Both the position numbers and the translations under genes were made by a program. DNA of 64,000 nt from Crotophaga sulcirostris (lineage: Eukaryota; Chordata; Aves; Cuculiformes; Crotophagidae). Below, in pieces: positions 1-20,610 of this stretch. The stretch covers positions 129,822 through 193,821 of the forward strand of contig VYZB01000729.1 in NCBI GenBank assembly GCA_013397455.1, in the 5' to 3' direction. Position 1 is the stretch's first letter, and each line of letters starts with the position of its first letter. The notes beneath the pieces are model-generated. The model ran no database searches. It was given only the letters and a program-made list of their open reading frames with translations, and was not told the DNA's origin.

Positions 1-349
1 TGGCTCCAGAGCAAGTGGGAGAACAGAGTTTTAAACCCAGCTCCAACCTATTGGCACCTGTACCTGTTTGTGGAGATTTGGCTTGGTGAAAATTCCCTCT
101 TTGTTGCCCGAATTTCCTAAGATTCAGCACAAGAGACTTTTTCCTTCAATACAACAGCGTACTGTCCAAGTTCCAAGTCCAAGTTCCCAAGGTTTTGATG
201 AGGGAAAAAGAAGCCTCGAGAGATTTCAGCACATCCAGCGAGACCTCCAGGGCCCAGAGGCTGCAGGCAGCCAACTCTACTGACCACGGTTCAACAACTG
301 AGGACGGAAAAACCAAAAATCACTTTTCTGTGATGTAACATGAAATTTC
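1..349. other. Upstream DNA with no recognised gene
   Basis: There are short open frames on both strands, but none has recognisable protein content or splice structure. I see no tRNA or other RNA gene. In human the neighbour on this side is FAM117A, transcribed away from KAT7; no part of it was recognised here. Confidence 0.5.
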
Positions 350-482
350 GAGCCATCAGGCACTTGCTAGACTTTCTTTTGGTGCAGCAGCAGGAAATTC
401 CTCCTTCTTCACTGAGAAATTCTGAAGGCCTCCCCGGAGCCTTCTCTTCTCCAGGCTGAACAACCCCAACACCAGAGGACAA
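350..482 (-). repeat. Truncated CR1 LINE fragment
   Basis: Read on the minus strand, about 437-480 gives the typical CR1 3'-region phrase (gttcagcctggagaagagaa, then ggctccgggga). The part toward 350 is much more diverged and its boundary is uncertain. It is a non-coding relic; a short minus-strand reading frame across it is only translated repeat. Confidence 0.6.
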
Positions 483-742
483 CCAGAGGCGGAGAGAAAT
501 CCTGCGTTTGACTCAATTCCCTTACATTTCCCCAGGTCTTTGCACGGGGCAATGCCCCGATGCGCACAGGCAGAGCCGACACGTCCAGGCCGTTGATCGG
601 TTACGTTTAACCGGCGGTTCCATCCCCGGTCTGGGGCTGACGGGGGTATTTTCAAAGACTGAGGAGCAAGGGGGGGCAGCCCCGCCCGCCTCACCTCAAC
701 CCCGCGATGGCCCCGGCGGGAAGCCTCAGGCTGCCCGGAACC

Positions 743-908
743 AAGATGGCCGCCCGGGGAACACACCCGCTGCGGCCCCCAGGGAGCCCACTTGACCTCA
801 CACCCGCACCCAAGATGGCCGCCGCACCAGCCTCGGCTAGGAGCGCTCTGCCCGAAGCCAAAATGGCTGCCGGCAGCTTCACCGTCCAGGCGAATCCAAG
901 ATGGCGGC
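743..908 (+). promoter_or_regulatory. Array of four YY1-type motifs
   Basis: The motif AAGATGGC, or a close variant, occurs on the + strand at 743-754, 812-823, 860-871 (AAAATGGCTGCC) and 898-908. Spacing tightens toward the gene: 69, 48 and 38 bases. AAGATGGCGGC is the established YY1 consensus, common near start sites of housekeeping genes. Binding is inferred. Confidence 0.65.
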
Positions 909-927
909 GGCGCTGGCGCGAGGCTGA
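901..927 (+). other. Possible upstream ORF of 8 codons
   Basis: The ATG inside the last YY1-type motif has a favourable +4 G and opens an eight-codon frame (MAAALARG) ending in TGA at 925-927, well before the KAT7 start. It matters only if transcription starts upstream of 901. Confidence 0.3.
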
Positions 928-932
928 CTGGG

Positions 933-942
933 GTCACGTGAC
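933..942. promoter_or_regulatory. Palindromic E-box GTCACGTGAC
   Basis: The perfect 10-bp palindrome GTCACGTGAC lies about 25 bases after the last YY1-type site. It matches the extended CACGTG site used by USF, MYC/MAX and TFEB/TFE3 (CLEAR) factors. Which of these acts here cannot be told from sequence. Confidence 0.65.
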
Positions 943-1151
943 GGGGGTGTGGGCCGCGTCCCGGCGGAAGCGCGAGGGACCGAGCGGGGAGCGGCGGGCG
1001 CGGGCTGGCGCCGCTGGAGCACACGGCACGCAGGACGGGGGACACGGCTGTCACCACGGAGCCCACCAACGCTAACACGGCGGCGACCGCCGCTTCAAGG
1101 GCCGGGGGCGCCGGGGAGCAGCCGGCCGCGCTGCCCCCGCCCCCACCGAGG

Positions 1152-11001
<9,850 letters not shown>

Positions 11002-12662
11002 CTGTCTCTCACTCCTGAAGTCAGTGAACCCCAACAGTAGGAAGCACCCTAGGGATCTCTGTTGTATCTGTTGCTGTTGTGATTGGCTGGTACAGTACCT
11101 CCCAAAAGATCAGTTCCCCTTGGTACTGTTCTGGCCCAGATCTTTTGTGCACACCACAGACGCTAGTTCTGAGGAACTTTGTGTTTCGGCCTCAATGAGG
11201 TTGCAAGGATTGGATCTGTATAGGACCCAAACGAAGCTCCTAGCAGCACTGGCCCGAGGAGTTCTGATATCTGGTACTGTACCTGTCCAGTCACTGGTCT
11301 CACCCTCATGTTCGTATTCTGATGAGGTTGTGTTGTGTCCTATAATCTGGTTGTTCCTTCCTTCAGGTTTCTTGCGTTCTAAGTAATGGAGATTAACTTC
11401 TGTGGCTTTTGGACAAGGTCTGATAATGCTCGTCTGGGGAAAGCCTGGGTTACCAACACGCTGAAGTTACATGACTTTGGCATTTTTAACCAGTCCTGAT
11501 GGGCTGTTCCGTTCCACGAATCACATAGCTTTAGTAAGATAACACAACACCTCTTCCAGCAGGGGTTTCTGTATAACAGAGCAGGACTTCACGTGGTTAC
11601 TATTGTACAGTCAGGAGCTTGCATGGGGTGGTTGTGTGTTACCCAGGAGCAGCCAAGGCTGAGTACAATGTGGGGGGGCTGAGGTGTCTCAGAGCTGCTC
11701 CTGGTCTGTGCTCTGGGAGCGACTGCAGTGCTGCACCTGCTGATGACACCTCTGATCATAATTCCTGGGTTTTCCTGGTGTATGTCTTGGAGTAGTGGGT
11801 TCCTTCACTCTGAAACAGACTGTTCACTGTATTTCACTGGAGGTATTTTTCCCAGAGCAGTCTTCCTTGAATTGTGGGTCTCTCCGTGTTGGAGAAGACT
11901 TTTTTTTTTTTTTTTTCCTTTAGACTGAAGAAACAGAATCTTTAGTCAGGGTTTTGGTAGCCTTGTCCAAATGGCCACAGAAGCTCCACCATGCGAATAC
12001 TGCCTGTTGTTGGCTTGCCTGCAGCGTGTGTTCGGCGCACCGGGGGCAGCCCCACTCCCCTGTGTGGATGGTTTGCTTCTCTGACAGTGCATTCTTGTTT
12101 GTCTCTGTAAAACAAAAAAGCTTTGCCTTCCTCTCTCCCATCAGCAACACCGGAATAAACTATCCTACAATGGCTTTCCAGTATAACCACTGTCCTTGTG
12201 CCACGGGTTTCCTCTATGGCTCCAGTGTGATTAAAGGGGGGCACAAGCTTGGGGTAGTCGATGGCAGTGTCACACAGTGCTGATTTCATTCAAACCTTCC
12301 AATACCTCCTCATGGTGTCTGAAATGAAGCACTTGCAACGTGCTGGTAGATAGGAGCCGTTTTCCATTAACCACTGACCCAACCTCATGGTTGTCTGCTT
12401 TTCTCTGCCTCCTTGAACAAGAAAAAAGGTCATCAGCACATGGTGTGTACCTCGTGGGCATTACTGAATTCCGCTGCCTCGCACCCTTTGCTCCCTTATT
12501 GTAACGAACCACAGATACTCGTGAAACTATCCAACAAAGTAGATCTCTTGTGGAGTAGGGAAGAAGGCCATTCTTGTGCAGAAGCTCAGCCCTGTTCCCA
12601 GGATGTGGTAGAATGTGCTATTCCTGTATCTACTGCTCAATAAAGCATGGTCTCTGCTCAAG
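11002..12662 (+). other. KAT7: KAT7 3' untranslated region
   Basis: About 1.66 kb from the stop codon to just past AATAAA. It includes a 17-T run at 11900-11916. Open frames on both strands here have no recognisable content and are treated as chance. The end is inferred from the polyadenylation signal and a downstream T/G-rich stretch. Confidence 0.8.
12639..12644 (+). terminator. KAT7: KAT7 polyadenylation signal AATAAA
   Basis: A canonical AATAAA followed within about 25-45 bases by the T/G-rich stretch ccttgttatttgttt. Cleavage is expected near 12655-12665. Confidence 0.8.
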
Positions 12663-12689
12663 TTTCTGCCTTGTTATTTGTTTCAGTCG

Positions 12690-15600
12690 GGTACTGTTCT
12701 GCTCTTCCAGTTTGGAGAAGCTGCTGCTTTATGTTGTAAGTGCCTAATTGGAACATCTCTGCATGCCCAGAGCATTAAGGATTGGTACTGGAGCAGTCTT
12801 GAGGCTCCACCTCTTGGGGATAGCACGCATTGTGTATTCACTCTGGAGTTCCCTGTGCACAGGAGGCTGCAGCAAGGAACGTGTGGACGTTGGCAGGCAC
12901 TGGCCCCTAAAATACATAATGCAGAACAGGGATAGTGTCTGTGAGCCTGGAGTTTGCTGAAGAAGGAAGGAGTTCTAAAAGTGAGGGTCCTGAATTTGTA
13001 GCTTTTCCTTTTGTGCTTCCATGACCAGAGTTTCTTGTACTGTGGGAGGACTTGTGACAGTGAAGGCTCTGGTCCTCAAAAAAACATGTTTGAGGTTCAG
13101 CACATCTCGAACGTTTTGAGTCTTTGACATAGTCTCTGATATAAAATGGTTCCTTACACTCATTCTGTTTCAGCACCGTTCCCTTTGGCAGACCACGAAG
13201 CCCTTCCTCCTCACACTTTTCTCAGACTCTGCAATATTGGTACCATTAGAGTTTCCACCGCAGTGAGGCAGCCGAGGATTCTTTTGCTTGACCAAGAAGA
13301 TCCATGTGTGGCTTCAGGAACTGCTCTGTTGCTGCTGCTCCTTTTCTTCAGACGTGCCCTGGCAGTTCCACTGGCTTCTTGCTTTTGATGTCATTGTCTG
13401 GAGCAGGATGTGGTCATGTTGTGGCCACACTGAGAATCTGCGGGGAAGGAATAGGTGGCTGATATTCCTATAAAGAACCCTGGAGGAAAAGAAGCAGCAG
13501 GGAAGCAGGAAGGAAAGGAAGCTAAATATGTCAAATGACTTCAGCTGTTTCTATTGTGATGGCTGTGTAAATCCGAGCTCAGTTTAAACCCATGTGAGAC
13601 ACCATCTGCCAGTAACTCTGCCCTCCTGTTGTTCCAAAACTGTGGAAAGAACTAGAACACCTTCCTCTCGCAGCAGCTCACAGGAGAGGGAAAGCAGCTC
13701 TATTTTTGAGAACATCCCCTGTAATTAGCCCTGCTGCTTCCCACCTCCCCTGGGCTACTGCCCACACGGTGCAAGAAAACACTCAGACCCAGGCCTGGGC
13801 TGACAGCAGCAGGGTTGAGAAAGGAGAGAAAACAATGAAAAGGGCACCTCCTTGCGCTGCCTCTTGTGCCAGTGTAGCCCAAACCAGACCCCTGACGCCA
13901 TCCGAACCTCTTCACCTTTCACTCACTGTGTTCCTTTTGGCTGCTCTGTGTATTGGGCTGCCTCAAGCTAACATTTGGAAACTAATTGCTCATCTCTTGG
14001 TCTTGTAATGACTTGGAGAAAGAAAGGGAACCTCTGATGGGTCTTCAGTTAGAATGGAGAAACAACACCCTCGGATGTGAGACCCCTGGGGTGCCTCACA
14101 CATCCCGAGTGATGCAGCAGCCTTGCTGGGACCTCCTGGTTAGTGATTATGGATCCCCCTCCCCAGAGCACAGGTTCAAGCGCTGGGCACCAGGTACTTC
14201 TCACTGAAAAACCCAAAACTCAAACCCAGTTCCATTTCTCTCCAGAAGAGGAGTGCTCAGCCATTGATGGATTGTCCTATTCCAGCGACTGCTGAGTCTT
14301 CTGTAGAGCCATCAATGTAGTATGGACTCATCTGGAGAGGGGTGTAGCTCAGCAGAGGTGTCTGAAAGATAAATGCGGGCCCTCGCAGCCTTGGTTTGAG
14401 CAGGGATCAGCTGTGTGGCCGTACAACTGCAGCAGCGTGCTGCAGCGGAGGACACATCACGCTAACATGGGCTAACAAAGGTGTAGAGGCACCCTCTGCA
14501 CGTCCCAGTCAGTGCACACCTGGGACACCTTCATCTGGCTGTGATCCTGTCACCACTCCTACCCAGTTTCCTGGGCAGAGAAGTGGAAACAGGAAGCTTC
14601 AGTGGTGGTTCTTCCACCTCTGGAGATGCAGTTTGACCCCTTGGAGCAGCCGGAGAGAAACAGGATGTCAGCAAACTGTGTCTGTTGGCACCTTCAGTGT
14701 GTCCTGATGAGCTGACACACTGCATCAAGATACTTGTTTGCTTTCCTTCTCACTGGGGAGCTTTCCATGCAGACCAATTGCTCTCCTTCCACTGAGATAA
14801 ATCACTTGGTGCTTGAGCTCTGCTTTTTATGACTTAATGCTGGCATTGGAACCCCGCAACTGGGGGCCCATAGTGATCTGTCTTGGACAGACTGGTCCCT
14901 GAGTGGGAAAACCAGAAATCAGACAGAGAACAGCAACCAAATGCAGTGACTGAGTTTAACATTGGCCACTACTGCTCCTCTTCTGACTGATCTGACATCT
15001 TGGGAGCTGCTGGTTTAGAGAATGGCTCTGCCATGTTTCACTGTATTTGGCGTCCAGATACAGCTTGTGGCCAGTGGGCAATAAATGTGTAGCTACTGCT
15101 CTCTTGTAGCTTGGCTTCCAGTGGTCCCTTTGCAGACAGGTGTTTGTGTCATTTCTGGAGCAGGAAGAAGGCCAGGTTGAGGTTGCCTTATCTGATCCTG
15201 TGCCCACTTGCCCAGGACAAACCTTTGGCACACAGGGACACTTGCACTGTGTGTGTGTGTTCACCTGCAGCAAGATCTTCTTCCAATGCTGGTGTCTAAC
15301 ATTAAGATGTTATATATATCTTAAATGCTCTTTTCTTATTTTTTGTTTTTGTATTTTGTAAATTAGCTAATTCAGCCACAGAGACAAGGAATACTATAAT
15401 TCCAAGGAAGTCTGAAAGCACAAAGGTTTTGCTGGTTTGTGAAAACGCTGCCATTCAAGCTCACCTGTTTGAACTCACCTGATAGTGAATTCCAGGCTGT
15501 GAGAAACCCATTTCCCAGATGAGTTTGATTCACATCACATTTAAGAATCCTGAAATCCTTTTCCCCCCCACCAGCCGAGGGATGTGTTTACCAGACTATC

Positions 15601-16284
15601 ACGTGTCCAGACCAGGGGCTCCACTGATCCCACAGCGACTTGTTCCCTAGGATCACAACTCATTGATTAAACGGGATTTAAATCCCCTGGACTCAGTTAA
15701 ATTGGATAATTCATCATGCTGGCGGAACAGGCACCGCATACACGACCGAATCCAAGCGAACACTGAGCTCCATGGAAATCCCCAGGAAAATGTCAGGGAA
15801 GTCCAGGTTTCAGGCCAAGCTGTTTGCTCGGAGAGGGCAGCAGAGGGAGCTGCCTTCCCGGGGCAGGGGATTCCATCTGCGCTGCTCCCGCAGCTCCGGT
15901 TTGGGGCTCTTTTATGGATGCACCTCTCTGTATTTTCTGGGCACAAATCACTGCTCACACCCAGGGGGCTGGGTTCGCGGGAAGGGCACGGTGAGAGCGG
16001 TCCCCAGAGCGTGTTTGTGGCTGTCACAGGGTTGAGAGGCCCGAGGGCGCCCCGGGACAGGGGCAGAGCGACCCTCAGCTGGTGCTTGGCAGGAAACCTT
16101 GGGTTTTCTCCCCAGGTCTGGCCGGGCAGAGGCCTCAAGGTGACAGAGGGCTCCCTGCCGTGCACCTTCGCTGCCCAGTTCTCACAACAGTTATGGCTTT
16201 TCTGATCTGACACCGGAGACAGCTCAGGGCAGGGGTCCCTCGGCCAGCGCCGTCCCCTCTCCTGTCCCTGACCCAGAGCTGCCC
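12690..16284. other. Intergenic DNA downstream of KAT7, no supported gene
   Basis: Open frames are short and scattered over all six frames with no domain or spliced structure I recognise. A short AT-rich block lies at about 15300-15375. No tachykinin or homeobox coding was seen. Confidence 0.55.
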
Positions 16285-16647
16285 AGAGCACCTGAGGCTG
16301 TTTGGAGAAGAGGAGCCTGAGGAGAGGCCTCATTGCCCTCTGCAGCTCCTGGAAAGGAGGTTGTGGTGAGGTGGGTGCTGGTCCTTTCTCCCAGGTAAGA
16401 GATCATCACGAGAGCAAATGGCCTCAGGTTGTGCCAGGGAGGGTCTGGGTTGGATTTTGGGGAAATGTTCTTGGCTGACGCAGTGGTGAAGCGCTGGGAG
16501 AGGCTGCCCAGGGCAGCAGTGGAGTCCCCATCCCTGGAGGGGTTCAAAGCTGTGTGGATGTGGCACTCGGGGACTTGGCTTGGCGGTGAACTTGGCAGTG
16601 TTGGGTTTGGGCTTGGACTCGATGCTCTTGAAGGTCCTTCCCAAGCG
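16285..16647 (+). repeat. CR1 LINE 3' fragment
   Basis: Contains tttggagaagaggagcctga, then gaggctgcccagggcagcag, tccccatccctggagggg and a tail resembling the CR1 phrase of the type gacttggcagtgttggg. Several open frames across it are translated repeat. Confidence 0.9.
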
Positions 16648-18112
16648 GCACGGCCCGCAGGTGGCACTGCCCTCCCACCCCACAGCTCTGCCCTGGTCCT
16701 GCAGGAACCACCAGCCCTGCTTAACCCCTGTGCTGCCGGCAGCACCCACGTCCCACAGCTCCTGTGTCACCGCCCGGCAGTGGGCGCCCACAGGTGTCAC
16801 CGTCAGGCTGCAGGGCTGTGTTTATTTATTCTGATATTGTGCCATGCACTTAATGAGGGAGCGCGCTAATAACCCACTGCCTGTGATCTGTAGCACCAGC
16901 AACACGAGGCTCCCAAAGCATCAAAAGGGGCTTTGGGGTTTATCGGTTGGAGTCAGGCTACTCTGGGTTTGGAGATTTTCCCAAAAATTGACCAGAGCTG
17001 CCCCAGAGCTCTGCAGGCACGTGAAAATGATGTTCAAGATTTCCCCTTTCCAGAGAAACACTCTCAGTCTGAACACAGGAGCTGTTACAGCTCAAGAAGT
17101 CATGGTTTTCCTTTTTTAATTTCCATCATGTTAGCTCCTTGGTGCCCTAATTAAGATACAGACTTAATTGTGCCACTGTACGAACAGGCAGTAAAACACT
17201 CTGTGGGACAGGAAGGAGTCTGTGTGTCAGTGTCCAGAGGGGAGAGAGGGTTTTTCCAAAGGCCCTGTGTCTTATTCCCTCCCTGAAGGAGCTTTTGCAT
17301 TGTGCCCAGCTCCGTGCTGATGTGCTGCCTGTTGTTGAAAATCTGGTTCTGACTATGGGCAGCAAACCGTGTGGAAAATTTTAGCCTTGCAGCTGGAAAA
17401 TGACCACTAGCAGAGTTCAGAGGGCAGCAGTCAACTGGTCCAGAGCTGAGGGACTGGTTTGTGACAAAAAGCTGAATCAGGTGGTGGGGAGGGGCTGAAA
17501 ATGCCCAGGGAGGGAGAAATACTCTTTAGGGGACAGAGAGAGGTAAATAACTGGGAATAAAGGGATGAAAGAGGGGAAATATAGGATGAGTGTCACGAAA
17601 CCTCAAGCCCTCAGAGCCCTCGGTGTGTTCCTGTTGCCTTGGGAGAAATCCCATCACCAGGGTCACTAGGAGAAGCCTGAGGAGACTGTCTGCTGTCAAT
17701 GGGAGAGAGGAGCTGGGAAGGACTCCCGTGATCCCACCTCAGCTCCCAGCAGGAACCCAATATTGGAAATCTTGCTGGAAAACCCCTGCCCTAAAGCGCT
17801 GGTTGGAGAAAAGGGCTGAAGGGCTGTATAAAAATGGGCAGATCTTATTCTGAAAGTCATCATTTGGGCACACATCTTTCTCACTGACAAAGGGCCCTCC
17901 TTGGTGGTGCCTGCATCTCGTAAAGCCATAATATCACTGCAAAATGAGTCTTGCAGATGTTCCAAGCTTTTGCACACTTTGCACCTCTAGATCCAGGCTC
18001 ACAATCCAAATTGCTGCTAGTTTTTGACTGGCCCCACTTCTGGCGCGGGCGATGTCACCTCTGCCTGGCTTTGCAAACCTGCCTGCACACTGCGTGATGT
18101 GCCCGGGTTTCA
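16648..18112. other. Intergenic, no supported gene
   Basis: Non-coding as far as can be seen. Two AT-rich patches with TAAT cores (about 16818-16875 and 17100-17170) stand out from the GC-rich surroundings and could be conserved regulatory DNA. Confidence 0.5.
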
Positions 18113-18640
18113 CACAGTTTCACAGTATAACCAGGTTGGAAGAGACCTCTGAGATCATCAAGTCCAATCTATAAGCCAACACTAACACCAACCCATCATC
18201 TAAACCCTGGCACTGAGTGCCTCATCCAATCTTCCCTTAAACACATCCAGGGTCGGCGACTCCACCACCTCCCTGGGCAGCGCATTCCAGTGGCCAATCA
18301 CCCTTTCAGTGTAGAACTTCTTCCTAACATCAAGTCTAAACCTCCCCTGACGAAGTTTAAGTCCGTGCCCTCTAGTTCTGTCCCTGGTCGCCTGTGAGAA
18401 GAGCCCAACGCCCGCTTGACTACAACCTCCTTTTAGGCAGTTGTAGAGAGCAATAAGGTCACCCCTGAGCCTCCTCTTCTCCAGACTAAACAGCCCCAGC
18501 TCCCTCAGTCGCTCCTCGTAGGGTTTGTGCTCCAGCCCTTTCACCATCTTTGTTGCCCTCCTCTGGACACACTCCAGTATCCTGACATCTTTCCCAAACT
18601 GAGGGGCCCAGAACTGTACGCAGTATTCAAGGGTGTCCGG
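18113..18640 (-). repeat. CR1 LINE 3' fragment, reverse orientation
   Basis: The best-preserved CR1 copy in the window. Read on the minus strand it shows gagcgactgagggagctggg, then ctgtttagtctggagaagag, aggttgtagtcaag and the 3' phrases ggaatgcgctgcccagggag and ctcagaggtctcttccaacc. The 115-residue minus-strand frame at 18200-18547 is translated repeat, not a gene. Confidence 0.95.
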
Positions 18641-20400
18641 CCAGGGGTTGTCCTGCCCCTGCTCCTGGGCCAGGCAGGTTCTCCACCCCCCATGGCTGGG
18701 CGAGGGTGCTGCAGCATCCGCTTTGTGTCGTGTTCAACGCTGAGCTCTTCCCTTATTCCGCCACCTCCTCCCACACACGGAGCGGTGCTGCCAGAATGCC
18801 AGAGGCGCGGCAGCGGGGAGCCAGCCCTGCTCTCCTGAGCGGGGAGACAGGCAGACAGAGACAGTGCTGGGAGCAGTCAGTGGGACCGGGGAGAGCCGAG
18901 GCTGCCAGACAGACACAGACAGTGCGCAGCCAACAGGCAGAGCTGCTGTCCTGCCCAGGCGGACAGATGGAGACTGTCAGGCTGAGGAGACGAGATAACC
19001 AAGCCTCCTCAGGCAAAGGGAGAGGATGTGGCATGGGGGAAGCGCTGCCTGTCCTGTCTTGTTCTGACTCCACCGGTGGGTTGTGGTGGGAGCAGGGGGG
19101 CACCTTGAGTGCCCAGCGTGGCCGGGGTCAGCTGGGCGAGGTGGCTGCTCCTGCACTCTCAGCCTGCAGCAGGCTGTGTAACCTCAGGAAACATAGAAAA
19201 AAAAATCTCTTCTCCCTGTGCTTTGGCTCCTCTGCATCTGCTGGGAATCTCTGTGACAAGAGTTGTACAACACTGAGCACAAGGCCAATACCCTGAATTC
19301 CCTGGGGGTCCTTGCATGCTTGCTAATGCCAGCCAGTCCCGTACGAAACTGGGAAACCCCACTGAACCAGAAACCCCTCCACCAGGAGCAGAGCTGAGCA
19401 GAGCCACCCGGGACAGGCCCCGTCGCTTCTTGACCAGCAGCCCCGAGCTCGCACGGGCAAAGTGGAGTTTGGCTTGGTCAGTTGATTCCTGCTGGGAGTT
19501 CTGCCCATGGAGCCGGCTGATGCAGGAAGCTCTGCTGATGATTCAGCAGGTGATGCTGTTCCCTCTGAGTCACTGCCAGGCGGGCCAGCAGGGGGGAGAT
19601 GATGCTGAGGAGATGCTGTCAGCCAGACCAGTTTCAAACCTGATGGCTTAGGTCATTAATTGTGCTGTGATAGCTTAGGATACTTCTTATCCGAAACTGA
19701 TAAGAGAAATTGCTGTGCGGCTTCCGTGCTCTGTCCCAAAGATGGATTCGTTTTAGTGGGAGAAGGAAGGAGTGAGAATTTACAGTCAGTGCAGACAAAG
19801 GGCCTCTGAACTGGGTTTTCTTGGCCACGCACTGGAAAAGACACTTGTGTCCTCCCTGGGGTTCATCACCTGTAAAAAGCAGATGGGGCGAGATGCTGAG
19901 AAAGCCGTTCATGAAGTCTGGGTGGCTGGACCACCCCAGAGGGACAGTTAGGTAGTGGGAGAATATCTAAATTACAACCGAGTAGCAGCAACAGAAGTTA
20001 AATGCTGAAAGTTTCTTGTTGCCCTGCATCTGCCTTTGATACTGAGAAGCAGGAGCGTCTGTGCTGCGTTTTCATCTTTGTATCCGAGGTTTCAGGGCCA
20101 AACAGGGTCCTGGTGTAACCGTACGTTAGCTCTGTAGGCAACACTGACAGATGACAGCAAAGTCCCCGTTCCTTTTGGGGCTCAAGGCAGCTACTGGTAT
20201 CTAGGACCTTTCCCGAGAGGTTAAAATCTGCCCATCTGTACAGGGACAGTGAGCCTGGAGCCTCAGTTTCTGCTTACCAGCAGGGCCAGAAGCTCTGAAC
20301 TCCAAACACCCTTACCCTCTGTAATTATGCTTTATTTTTAGGTGTCCCTTCCTTTTTCTATTCCAAGCCTGCATCCTCCGCAGAGTAAACCGGAGAAGGT
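18641..20400. other. Intergenic, no supported gene
   Basis: GC-rich non-coding sequence. A CTCF-like core (ccagcaggggggag) lies at 19585-19598. Open frames overlap on both strands and none looks like a conserved protein. Confidence 0.5.
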
Positions 20401-20610
20401 GCACCGAGCCGAACCCGCTGTGTTTGGGAAGCAGCAAAACGAGGCTTCTAAACCGGGCTGCGAGGCGTAGGAGCCGCCGGGAGGGCTGGCAGGGAGCCCT
20501 GGCGCAGCGCAGACCACAGCGCGCCCGGCGCGGCGAGGACAGCGGCCACTGCGGTGCCCCAGGGTGGGGGGCGAGGGAGGCCGGGGCAGAGGGGGGACTG
20601 GGCCCTGGCT
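20401..20610. promoter_or_regulatory. Small CpG-dense islet
   Basis: About two dozen CpG dinucleotides fall within roughly 200 bases (for example gcgcccggcgcggcgag near 20521), far above the surroundings. It may mark an unannotated promoter or enhancer. No exon could be attached to it. Confidence 0.4.

Noticed and set aside
12120..12150. Minus-strand L-L-M-G-E-R reading in the KAT7 3'UTR, considered as a peptide precursor
   Set aside because: Antisense to a well-supported 3'UTR and without signal peptide or cleavage context.
18200..18547. 115-codon minus-strand open frame with regular protein-like wording
   Set aside because: It lies wholly inside a CR1 3' fragment, and the wording is the usual translation of that non-coding region.
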